A stretch of 64,000 nt of DNA from Tigriopus japonicus. Lineage: Eukaryota; Arthropoda; Copepoda; Harpacticoida; Harpacticidae. How positions within the stretch are numbered: the first letter of the stretch is position 1; the number at the start of each line of letters is the position of its first letter. Position numbers and translations under genes: made by a program. Of the stretch, positions 50,101 through 61,432 are shown one piece after another. Location of the stretch: the NCBI GenBank assembly GCA_010645155.1, contig JAAGOF010000055.1, forward strand, positions 1,999,972 through 2,063,971. The letters run 5' to 3'. A model generated the notes under the pieces. It had not been told where the DNA came from. It did no database searches and saw only the letters and a program-made list of their open reading frames with translations.

Positions 50101-53100
50101 GGACTGAAGCTGTCGGGAGAAATCCTTGATTACAGGGAATCGCATTCCTTGTAGCGGTAGTAGAAAATCCGCAACCAATAAAAAAAAAATAAAAAAAAAA
50201 AAAATTGCAATACAATATAGACCATGAAGACCAGGGGTCGGCAGCAAACTGCGGGCCCAGGCTCACATGTGGGTCTAAGGGTGGGTGCTGGTGGGTCCAG
50301 GAGCTATGGGACAAGTCAAAAATAGTGGGCCACCAAGGGTCCTTGAACCTACCAATGTCAGTTTGATGGGCCCCTGACGCCACAAAACCAAATTTTGTGG
50401 GTCTTGACCCAAAAACGGTGGCCGACCTCTCATCTAGACGATATTCTCGCTTTGGACTGAGTTTTTATTGGGAGGGGAGGGGACAATTTGTCCATTTTAT
50501 AGCTTCACAGATAGATTTATATAATGGCTTCAGCAATGGCCAATTTTTTTAAAGATCCTCTTCACCTTTGTGGCTTTCCATCTACTTATCCAGCTAAGCA
50601 TACTAACTAGATTGTTTTCTTCTCTAAATCACATTTTCATTCTTTTCTTAAGCCCCATGTAGAAAAAAAATCTTCCCCCCTATATGAGCCATTAAATCAC
50701 TGTAAGTCATAAACAAGAGACTAAAAAACAAGCAGACTTCAAGACAGAACTCACTTCAAATGAAAACATGGATTGAATAATTCAGTTCTTGGAAAGAAAT
50801 CATTCATAAGCACATTCATGGATGGTTTTTCTTGGTTGTGTTTGACCATTTACATCGAGTGACTTGAAGGGTTCAGTAATATATACGTACAAACCGCAAA
50901 ATGATCAATGATTAAGATCATTTTTGTCCAAAAAGTAAATCTTCGGTCTCTTAAAACCACACATTCCTCCCTCCTTTTAAGCATAACAACGTACTTACCC
51001 CATACGTCAACAAGCCTTCACAGGTCCTTCAGAATAGCCAAAAGAAAGCTAACCCAACAGTCTTGGCCCTTACATTCCAACAAACACTCTTGATAGGTGG
51101 TGTACTATTATTGATATCATGGATTAATAAAACACATTCTTTCAGGTTTGTCCTTCATTTCAAGTCATTGATTTGAAGAAGCTCGGTGTACACCCTGACA
51201 AGAAAGTTTTGTCGAAATTTTGAACCAAAATATGTTCATTATGTAGGAATAGATTTGAACCGTTTAACCACCAGTCTAACCCAACATGTCTCTCTCTGTC
51301 CTTGGAAATGATATTTTGGGTGCTATCGATCAAATTGGAAAATGTGGACGGCTCAACGTTTATCCCCAGTTTTTAAGGTGTCTTTCCTTTTTTGGTTAGA
51401 GGTGTGCCTAAATCGCTCACTTTTTTCCAAGACCGAGTAAAATCGGATTCCGGCCATTCACTATTTTTTTCAATGGTTTAAAGCGAGGTAGAACTCTCAA
51501 TGAAGAAAACATCGGATATCAAATTGACAATTGTTGTTCCCGCATTAATTTCTCCCTTTTTGCCTTTAAATGACATATTAACTAATCCAAAAATAGTCTA
51601 CAAACTTGTTGAGATACATGGGTAGTTTGATCGTGCCAAACTGTCAACGTGTTGTCGTAATTGAAAGGTTTTAAGTATGATTACAACACAACTTTCGTGT
51701 CAGTGTGTACGAAGGAACAGGGGTTTCTAGTTTGAGATGCGAGGTTTCGCTTCTTCGCTTTTCGTGGGTTATTCGTTTCCTAAAGTAGGTTGAACTTCCC
51801 CCTATTCTAATAAGTTCACCAAACTCACTTGGCATTCTCATCAAGCAGTTGGCTTCCAAAAAGATAGATGAAACCAAATAGCGGTTGATTTCACTTCCGG
51901 ACTCTTCGACTGGCTTTCGGAAGAGCTCGGAAGATTTATGAGGCCAGATGCGCCCTTCATCCTCTTTACCATAGAGCATACCTTGCATACACAAAGGCCA
52001 GTCCTAATACATAAAATAGAGCAAGGTATATTCCGGCTTGACGTACAGAGAAGCATCCTTGAATGGATATCGAGAAAACGTGAGATTTCTTTATGCACAA
52101 CACGAGGGCAAACATACTTGTTCACAAGGGTTGTTGAGGTTCCTATTGTGAGAGTAAATAGAAACATCTCCTTTCCGACAGACCTCAAAAGAAAGCGGCT
52201 ACAACATGTTGGTTATTTTATTTTTTTGCTTTTCGCCTGAATCCAATTCACTTGTCGATTACTTAACGAATGGATAAGAAATCTTTGAGTGTACGCTAAA
52301 TTCATGAAGCTTTGCAAGCTGGCATGCAGTATGTGAAGTCTTTTAAGGCAGAAACTTGAGCCTTCTTGAGGGAGGATATGACCTTTAAGGAGAAGAGCAA
52401 GTCAGGAGATTGCCTTACAGTTATGTACGAGCTCCGAGGCCTAAGGGACCCATAAATCTATTACGGGACCATAAACAAATCGTTCCAAGGGATCTTGGCA
52501 TACTTTATAAGCCTCAATCAAGTCAGGAAATGGGCCTTTGCAAGGACCCTTGCCACTTGGATTCGGATCTTAGGAAGGCGAACTATCACTTACTTTCTGT
52601 CCCAATCGACCAAATGAATTCTTATCTAGATGGGCCTGAATCTGTTCTGGAACCATCTAGTTCCTCGATTCAATCATACGTCGGAGTCAAAAATTATGTT
52701 CATTGTTTTGCCCTAACTTTTCAACTTCGAGACTGCCATACAAAGCCTTACAATTCCATTGACCAGAAAATCTTAGTATGTCGTCTTTCCCAACAAAATC
52801 AAGATGTTATTTCTTTAAGAACCTTATCGATTGGTTCCATCCTCCAATTAGAAGTCAAAATTCTCATCACTCGCCTCGTCGTCCAAATTTCAGTCTTTCT
52901 TGGTTGAGATTTGCACAGTCTTGGTTGGGATTCTATTTTTGGGGTTCAAAAAAAGGGGCTGACGCATACTTTCACTCTTTGGAATTAATTGGGGCGTTTC
53001 CGCCTACTTGGGCAAATTAAGTAAACGATATCACCCAAGAATGTTGAAACTCCTCAAGGAAGACTTTGGACCGGGAAATTGAGACCGATTCCTTTTAGAC

Positions 53101-56100
53101 GTGGAAAGAAATGACAAAATCCGCCAATTGTGTCACAAACCTAATTTTTCGTTGCAGTTTTATGCGCTATTTTGAAATACGTTGACGCTAAAAGGGATGA
53201 GCCAATGAATTGCGATAAATGATGAAATTTCCTCTTCTTTGAACATCTATTTTTTGCTCACAAGCCTTTCCCAGTTGTACTGCACAAGTACACAACCAGT
53301 CCGTGCCTTAATCGACCAAATCTCTGTTTGTTCACTCTAGGAAAAACATTGGTCCATTTGGTGATTGGCACGTGTATGCTTTCGCCTACTTTGGCTATCA
53401 ACTCCAGAGCATCTCCATCCTCTCCTCGATATTTATGACGGTGGTGTTGGCCCTGGAGCGCTATTTGGCCATCACCAAACCCATCGAGTACCACAATGCC
53501 ATTCAAGGCGCGAATCCATGGAAACGGGTGTGGATGTACATCATTCCCGTTCTCATCCTTTCCACCGTGTTCAACTTGCCCAAATTTGCCGAGACCAAAG
53601 TGGTGGAGGAAATCATCATCAAGAAGAGGTAAGAGAGAGAGCATCAATCAAACATGATTGCGGCGGTTTTTGCTCAGATCCAAAGGATGTGGGGAGATTA
53701 CAAAGACAATAGGCTGAAATGGGACGAAATGGAGAAGCTTTGAAAGGTGTTTGTTACGATGAAAAGAGTTTGAAAATGTTCCACCAGTCTTTATCGTGCA
53801 TTGAATCATCAAAAAGGAGTGCCTTGTTCAAGAAAAGTGTCGCACGGACATCTCAGCAATGATTCATGTACAGGGATCTTACAAAATGACTTTCTTCGTC
53901 TGGTCTGAAATGGGAAAAGGGTCCACTTTTTGGCCAGTCTAAATTGTTCCAAGCAATTAGTTGGTTTCTTCCCGCTTTCACAATGTCCGATTCTCTCGTT
54001 TATGTGAGGGTACTTGAAATGGGAGCAGGATCTCTGAGCCCACCAATAGAATCAGATGGGTCTCGTTTCTAGTGCACAAAGTGCCCCACAAGTCAAACTA
54101 TCGCCGAGCGAACGGTTGAGGCCAAAAAATGAAAATTCCCCGGCATTTAGTAACAAAAATAATCGTTTTATTTTGGCATTCTTTCGTTTTTCCAAATCAA
54201 AGGACCAACATTTTTGCGCAAAAATGCTTCGTCTCAATTAAATCTAGAACGTTTTAGCTTTACTGAGCTCAATAAACTTTCGTCAATGGCAAGAAATTAG
54301 TGCATTATTCGACGCTGAATAAAGATGCTGTGAAGTAACGTAAGAGACTAGTGATTGTCGTCGTTTGATTACTGGCTTAAAATAGGATGAAGAAAATGGA
54401 AACTTGAAAATGGCAAATACTTAAACTTATTGTTTAGAACTTTCTTGGTTTTCTTTTTTTACATTGGCAACATATTGATGAATTTCAAGTTTCTTCATTC
54501 ATGAATTGAAAAAGTAAAAATAAAGACTGTCCGCATTGGGATAGGTCTTAAATGCAGGTTTGTCAAGATGATAAGAACTTGACCAAATTCACTTCAAAGG
54601 GAAGGTGCAAAAATAACTAAATATGGATAACAAAAGTGAAAAAACAGCATAAACAGGTCTCAAACACTTATCAATCAAAATCATGATCGCCTAAAACACG
54701 TTCTTGAAGAAATGATTCATTATAGATAAAAATCGTTTAGTCTTTGGCAGATTTTCCTTATTTACTCGTGGTTACTGCAGCATGGTTGGAGAGTGGTTGC
54801 TGACTAGATACTTTATTCATTTTGATAGGGGTTTATATACATGGTAATATATATGACTAGGAGCAAGCATGAGTGAAGAATGTGAGCAAGGCGGGAATAT
54901 TACAGTTACATACTTTGACTTTATCAAAAACTTCCTGTCACAGGATGTTTAATAAGGTTGGGAAGTTGTAATAAGAGCTAAAACTAAAACAATGTTCGTT
55001 TATGTTGGAATTCCCATTTCCGTTGCGATCAATCGGTGACCAACTTGGATGAATTAAAATACAGTCTGTAGGTTAAACAAATCACTCACACATTGCTTAC
55101 TCTAGGTAACACCATGCTTACGTATTTGGGAAAATGGTGTGATATGTTTTGATATGTATTTTATGGGTGACGTCACAAATATTGAGGTATAAATCCGCGC
55201 TTCAGATCCTTTTGTACGATAATCCTATTCACAGCATATCACAAGACTCTCATAAATGACGATTCCTGCAAAAGAAGCGTTTTCAGAGAGGAGGGAACAT
55301 CAGATACGTCCTTCAAAACTCGCACACTTGATTGCCAGATCTGATCCAGCAAAGTTCAAGATGAATGGGAAGGCCAAACTTGGAACTACCTTCTTTGTTG
55401 GCAAGCCCCTCTAATCGACTTATTGCAAATCAACCGGATTTGAAAATTGAGCGAAAAGCAATACGTTTTTCCTGCTAATCTGCTTTCAGTCACATAAATC
55501 AGGTTATAAATACACGAGTCAGGCATCAAGATGGAAGTGGTCCTCGTCATGATGCCTCTTTGCTTGTCTCAGTCACAGTAAGTTACTACTCGTAGTTGGC
55601 GATATTGCGTATAAATGATGACCTCTCAACTAATACCATTTGGAAAAGCATCCATCTGATCTAAATGTTTAGGATTTGCTCGGAGGGAGGAAACAACGAG
55701 GAAACTCGCTCCGAGATTGATGGCTGAGCGAGTCAGATCGCTCATCCACGATATGAAGGCTTGGAATCCGGAAGGAACTCGAGCGAGGAAATAATCAGTT
55801 TCTGCTCTTGAATTCCTAATGAAGGTTTATTCTTTGCTACGATTATTGAAGCCTAGGTGATTTTATTTCTAACATACGGGGGGAAAACTTCTCATTGAGA
55901 AACTTGTTACTGACTTAACTTCATGCAAAAATGCCTTGACGATGTTTTGGAATCTTCAGAGCGAAAAACAATCATATTCTCAAAGCATTTTGTACTGTGT
56001 ATGCCATGGGTTGACTTTCTTTTGATATGAAGACCCTATTTGCCATTTCCTTTGGTGTCAGTCTTGAAACGAAACCTGATTACACCGAAAGAAGATTACA

Positions 56101-59100
56101 CTCAGTCAAAGGAAGTGGAATTAGGCATTTCATTGAAAGTTCTTCTTCCATTTCAAACATGTTAATTTACCTGATATGAGGGAATTCCACTCCATGTAGA
56201 GTACATACGATTAATGTGGTATGATTCATGTTTTATTCAATTTTCCGGAAAAATGAGCATTTCGGAAATGCAAAATTTGAGTCTTGAGGTAGATTTACTT
56301 ATGTTGCAAAATGGTTCAAGTCTGCGATCTATGAATAGCGTCGTCAAGTGAGGAAGAACCCTTGAGGGACAGCTGCAGTTGAATCATATTTATCTGGTTA
56401 AAACTGGTGAATAAACTGTGAATACATTGACATAAAATGAAGCAAATTGCATAGTACTCGACAATATGAAGAGGAAGAAGGTTATTTCAAAAAAGAACAT
56501 TTAATGTATAATTTTAGGATGTTTTAATATAGCAAAAAAACCTTCAAAAACGCTCTGCCAAAGTGCGAAAAAGCGAGTTTGAAGTTTAGGCTTTGTGCCG
56601 ATCCTTTGGAAATTACTTGACCTCGTTTATTATTTGAAATATTGGGGTCAATTTTTTGGGGTAATATGACATGAAAGAGAGTTCTTATGCAATAGGTAGT
56701 TTCCGTTTATTTGTCGAGACCATGGGTGTTCCATGAAGAAAATAGCCGCTCTTTGACTCGAAAGAATTCAGATTTGCAGGAGACTGTAGGGCGAGATCGA
56801 ACCCCAGCCATTCACACGGCAAACCGACGCAGTACTCACTTCACCATGTCTCAGATTTTTCATAGGATGGCTAGGTTAGAAATGATAATGTCCTGTTTTA
56901 GACCTTAAAATTTACATTATTTTGGAAATTGATACTAAAATTACCATGCTAATGTTGGTAAATGGTCAATTGGAAAAAATGTGGGGACCCTAGAACCTAC
57001 TATAATAATACCCTACCTATGAAGATCAAAAGTTAAAAACAAACAGTAAAAGCTACGACTAAAGCAACGCCACTGGTAACCACTTTTGGAACTATTATTG
57101 TCAGCTACTCGTCTTGGCCGAAGGCCATTCATTCTATGTTCGTGAATGTATTGGTAGTGAGAAGTTTATTTACACAATTGAAATTACTTCCAGAAACAAG
57201 CAAGGATAATGGGCTGTTACATCACACGTAGGTCCTCAATAGCCTCGAAAGGGAATGGTTGAGTTGGTGTGGTGCATACATTCATACATACAGGCTCACG
57301 AAATGGAGATAATTGGGCACTCTGTTTGATTTGCCTACTGCTCTCACGACGCCCGTAACAAACAATGCAGGTTCGCTCTTCCTTAAAGTGAACCTAATTT
57401 CTTTCCGGGATCTTAAAACGTCCTTGAGTACATTCCAATGCCATGACCAAACACTTTTCCGAGGAGTTTCTCGGTGCAACTGACTCGTAGCCAAAGAAAT
57501 AAGGTTCTAATTGGTTCATGGCCCTCATTAGTTGGTATTAGGTTGCCCTAGTCGATACTTGGAAGTAAACACTTCCTTGCATACTAAAACGGGTCATTCA
57601 GGTATCTGTAAATGCAATTCCAAACATGTTTGTCAAATCAATATTGGGATTGGCTTGACACCCATGAATACGGTTCCTTTGATGGAATAACGTCAATGGT
57701 ACCTTTGAAGGTGGTTTACAACGAAATGGGCGGGATATTTCAAAAAGTCGGTGGAAATCAAATTGGAAGGCAAACCGACAAATGCCAAATCCGAGTAGGT
57801 CATGGCAGTTCATGATTGAGAGCTCTTTCCATTTATTAAAGGGAGTATTTTGAAAGCTAAACAAACGTTAAAATCCTCCACCCCTTGAGGGTTTTTGGAA
57901 CGCTTGCTTACCTATTTTTGAACGACTTTTGAAATTGTATTGGGAATGTAAGTTGTCCTTGGTTGATATTAGAGGTGTTCGTTACTCCATTTAGTTCCAG
58001 GGTTTCAGGGTAAATGTCTTGAATTTATGAATGCCATATGAATAAACCTTCAAGAGGAAATGGGTCGCTTACGTACATGCATGGCAGAAAACGAGAATTT
58101 CTGTTGTTCAATCACGCTTTGGCATGTTAAAGTATCAATTTGGTCGATACTTTTGACGTAAACCAATAAAAAAGTAGACCAATGATAAAATAGAGGTTTC
58201 TTACAAGTTTGATGCACTCAAATTGAAAGATATTCATTCCAGTATTTGATTTATTCAAATCTGGCATACATACAAAAAAGCAATGTTCGTCATTGGTTTC
58301 AAAATCTACTTCCAAGCACCCTTCAATTTGGATTGACCTAGTTTTTTTGTTTTTTTCTGGTTTCGTATTTCAATTCAAACCAAAGTAGTAGCAAGTGAAG
58401 GCTAAAACCTTGTTCAATTAATACATTGTCAGACAATCATTAGTGATGTATCGTAAAAAATAGTCATTCTGAACATGGTGTTTTCAAGAACAAGGCTCTC
58501 CAGAGCACTTTGCCTCGCAAATTAAGTGCCCTATAAAAAATAAACTGGCAATCATTGAGCCTCAAACTCTTTTAAGATGTCTGGGAATGAGAGAGCTCTT
58601 ACCCACACAAACTCTATTTGGGAGAAAGTTCCCTTAGAAAAGATTTCACATAATGGAATGTCTTCGTTGTTGAAGCACCCCTCGTTATCGTATATTTTCA
58701 CAAAACCGCCCACAGTCGAGGTGGTCACGAATGATTGCATAGAAACGAAGGTCTTTTTACTTGTCTCAAAACGGTCTCCCACGAAGGACCCAATAGGGTC
58801 TTTTGTTAGGTTAACTTTCCAATATTTTTCTCGCGTCGTTCTATGCAATGCCTTACTTAATAGAACAAATTGTACTATAGACTTTTTGTACCATATTCTC
58901 AGACCCTCTTTTGTTTCAATGGGAGTCGGGTGTGTGATATTCGAATTTTCACAAGTGAGGAATGAAACTGTACCCATCAAAGTTACGGCACGGGATTGGA
59001 ACAAAGAAATCCTAGGTTTTTCGGATTCCTATCTCAAGATGGTTCTCGCACACTCATTCAGAACCGTGCCAAATCTTGAGTCTCGCTTAAACAATTTTCT

Positions 59101-61432
59101 GAGCCAATCTCTCATTCATATTTCTCTTTGTTGGCTCAAGAGCTTGAATTTCAGATATTATTGTCCATTTGTGTGTCTGTGATGGATAATTTGTTGGCAG
59201 AGGGTGGCCCGATATTCTGAGTAACATATGCTTTTAGGCAGGGAAAACCAATTTGCCGGAGCTTGAGAGAGGTAATCTATCCAGTTGTACGTTACAGTTT
59301 ACTCGGAGCCTCAAATTAATGAAGATGGACAGATATCCCAACGTAGTTAGGAATGAGGATGAAGGAAGCGGGGAACATGGCTACAAGTTTGAACATATTT
59401 TTTGGGAGAAAAGAGGTAAATTTACGAAGACTCATTCCACGCGGTAGTGAAGAGAATGAATGAGTTTTATTCAGATTAATCTCACTCTCTATCCGCTTTT
59501 TGGCAAGTGAGTGAACATACACTTAACAAAGAGGAAAATGTCATGATAAACGACAAACTTGTTCCCTCGCCAAAAGCAGGCCTTTCATGTTTCAAAGAAT
59601 CATGAAAAGAGTCATCTAAAACTAATGCCGAAGATGCTGTCCGTGATGTCCAAGTTTGTGGCAAAAGCTCTATGATAGGGAAAAACAACAAGCTTTAGAA
59701 AGCCACCACATTTTGAAACTTTAGACCCTAGTTAACATTTGAAAACTAGAAACAAAGTTTGAATTAGGGAATAGTTCTTCAAGTTACCTTTGGCCCCAAC
59801 TTTTTGGAAAAACCGAGCGGTAATGAAATACGAAGACTTGAGTTGAGTTGCGATGTGTAAATGTTGGCTGACGTGCTTAATAGTAAACTACTTGGGGTTT
59901 GGACTCATGGTGAGGTGTTAATTAAGTGCAGTGGTAGTAACAGGGGCTATAAAAAGCATTCGACGAACAGAAAAAAGGATGAGACCAAAAGATGGTCAGA
60001 GAAATGGCATTTCTGTCTGCCGAAAAATAGAGCTTGTTTTTGGTGATTCATGCACCATGCAATATTATTTCATGTCATTGATTCATGCTCAACAACCACT
60101 CATGATTGTAAGCCCTCTAAAGTGAGGTTGGTCTTCTAGGAATGCCACTTTTTTATTCATTTTTATATATTAGCAATATCAATTCGAGATGCGAAATGCA
60201 ATTAAATTATACTCATCTTTATATATTGGTATTTTTTTCAAGATTTCACCGTAAATGATCTTATTCATTGCTTCCGTGATATTCCGCTCAATTGAAGAGT
60301 TAAGTCACATTGTTTTCGCCATGTTCTCACGTTCGTAACTAAAAATGAATTGAACTCGACACATCTGAAGAACCTTTAGTAGATTGTCTGCCTGCTATTG
60401 TTCAACCCACCATTGCTCTAATATTCTGGTTTTGCTAAAAAGTTCGTTGGACATATCGTTCGTAGATATATTTTGCCATTTTGTAATTCCTTTTCTTCTC
60501 GAAAATATCAAATTCTTCTCAAAATTATTAAGAAGTGTTATTGATTATCGCCACTAACATTCTCACTTGTGCAGGATATTGCTAGAAATAACTAGCGACC
60601 CTGACAGATGCTCTAGGTTCTAGGCTTGAGTGCTTCAATTGGGTTTGGATGTCTTACTTACCGTTTTCGTCAATGGAGTAATTCCATCGTCAGTAACAAC
60701 CTGTTTCAAATCAGCATTAACATATTTCGCCCATTTGTTCGAACGATATTCTCAGCTTTAGAAAATCACCTCCAAATTCTGTCTCTACTCGAAAGGTTTC
60801 ACACATTCATTCTGCTTGTCACAAGAAAAGCTATAACAGGGATGAAGAAGAACCAGATTTTCTTCAAATTTATGATTCTGCCGACTATGCTTGCAAGTGC
60901 TGAAACATTCCATTTGGCAGGAACAACTGGCATTCGGTCTTTGTCAAGAGTTTCGCAACGCATCCTCTCGAAATTTGATGGTCCAAATGCCGCTCCAGCA
61001 ATTTTTTTAACAAATGATAGCATACCAGCCGTGAGCTTTGCTCTACGTGTGCCAAACCTTGTCAAGTTTGACGACCCTTTTTCTGTTGGATCTTTCAGAG
61101 TGGACCCAGAAACGTTCGAGACGGAGTTCTACAATTACACCCTCGTGACGGTACATCCGACCGATCTTCGCATGAACGATGCCTACATTTTTTGGTATAA
61201 CAATTTGGCCAAGCTGCTCATCACGGGTTTGATTCCATTCCTCTCGTTGTGTATCTTCAACACGCGGATTTATGGGGCACTTCGTCGTCGTCGCAATGTT
61301 ATGGGTCCAAATGCCACAGCAGCCCATCAACAACAACTGAACGAGGACAATCGTCAGGCTCTGGTTCTGTTCTCCATCGTCATTATCTTCCTCATTTCCA
61401 ACGTTCCAAGGATCGCCCTAAATCTTCACGAG
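46883..61432 (+). CDS. FMRFamide-receptor-like class A GPCR, partial (TM1 to TM6)
   Basis: Exons 46880-47157, 53341-53628 and 61099-61432 join in matching phases (2, 2, then 0) to 299 aa. Start is ATG at 46883, just after acceptor CTCTTCCAG, giving MMNLTDP with an N-glycosylation site. TM1 about 38-60 with GN52; TM2 71-90 with LAIFD79; TM3 105-128 followed by E131-R-Y; TM4 about 155-175; long second extracellular loop with NYT site; TM5 218-243; basic third loop (LRRRRN); TM6 273-298 ending SNVPRIALNLHE. The signatures ALERYLAITKP, FNLPKF and FNTRIY are those of arthropod FMRFamide-receptor-like neuropeptide receptors. Donor GAG|GTAAGA at 61432 shows that TM7 lies downstream, not found before 64000. 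It probably couples a neuropeptide to G proteins at the plasma membrane. The ligand cannot be told from sequence. Confidence 0.85.
47158..49660 (+). other. GPCR intron 1, left part
   Basis: No repeat family or exon recognised; only short frames. Confidence 0.4.
49661..49800 (+). repeat. SINE-A, decayed copy in GPCR intron 1
   Basis: CATGGTGTCATGATTGTTAC, GAGAGAGATCCCAGGTTTGA and CTCTAAAAGCTAATT correspond in order to the head, box B and body of the SINE at 42018-42260. Box B is degraded. Confidence 0.55.
50010..50207 (+). mobile_element. SINE-B, tRNA-derived, in GPCR intron 1
   Basis: A tRNA-like head (GCCAGAGTGGCCGCGCG; box B GGTTCGAATCC at 50079-50089) with a long variable-arm-like region suggests derivation from a type II (Leu/Ser-like) tRNA. 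Then a unique body shared with 12157-12203 and an A-rich tail. Too decorated to be a functional tRNA gene. Confidence 0.75.
50232..50431. mobile_element. 200-bp hAT-type MITE next to SINE-B
   Basis: It begins CAGGGGTCGGCAGCAAAC and ends GGTGGCCGACCTCTC, an imperfect hAT-type terminal pair. The flanks ATGAAGAC and ATCTAGAC match at 6 of 8. It starts about 24 bp after the SINE tail. Confidence 0.65.
50440..53340 (+). other. GPCR intron 1, right part
   Basis: Frames of 165 (plus, 52410-52907) and about 110 codons (both strands, 51671-52240) have no recognisable domain. A short block near 51333-51356 is shared with 14195-14220. Confidence 0.4.
53341..53628 (+). CDS. GPCR exon 2 (TM3, TM4)
   Basis: 288 nt, acceptor TTCACTCTAG, donor AG|GTAAGA, phase 2 at both sides. 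Includes the ERY motif. Confidence 0.88.
53629..58551 (+). other. GPCR intron 2, left part
   Basis: Mostly featureless. A decayed tRNA-like sequence on the minus strand at about 56786-56856 (box B GGTTCGATCTC, partial acceptor pairing GAGAC/GTCTC) may be a SINE head. A TATAAATA followed by a short signal-peptide-like frame is at 55505-55576. Confidence 0.35.
58552..59030 (-). CDS. Unidentified open frame inside GPCR intron 2
   Basis: About 159 open codons on the minus strand ending TGA, with protein-like composition (for example TVGGFVKIYDNEGCF, EFVWVRALSFPDIL). The opposite strand is open for 201 codons across the same stretch. I recognise neither. No splice sites or promoter support a gene; it may be an old transposon or retrocopy. 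Confidence 0.2.
61099..61432 (+). CDS. GPCR exon 3 (TM5, TM6)
   Basis: 334 nt, acceptor GGATCTTTCAG|A, donor GAG|GTAAGA. The same frame stays open 470 nt upstream into the intron, but the phase-2 join to exon 2 supports this acceptor. Confidence 0.85.

Noticed and set aside
52410..52907. 165-codon plus-strand open frame in GPCR intron 1
   Set aside because: No recognisable motif or flanking splice sites and overlaps other chance frames.
56786..56856. Possible tRNA gene on the minus strand
   Set aside because: Box B and a partial acceptor stem are present but the T-stem does not pair and the acceptor has mismatches; at best a decayed SINE head.
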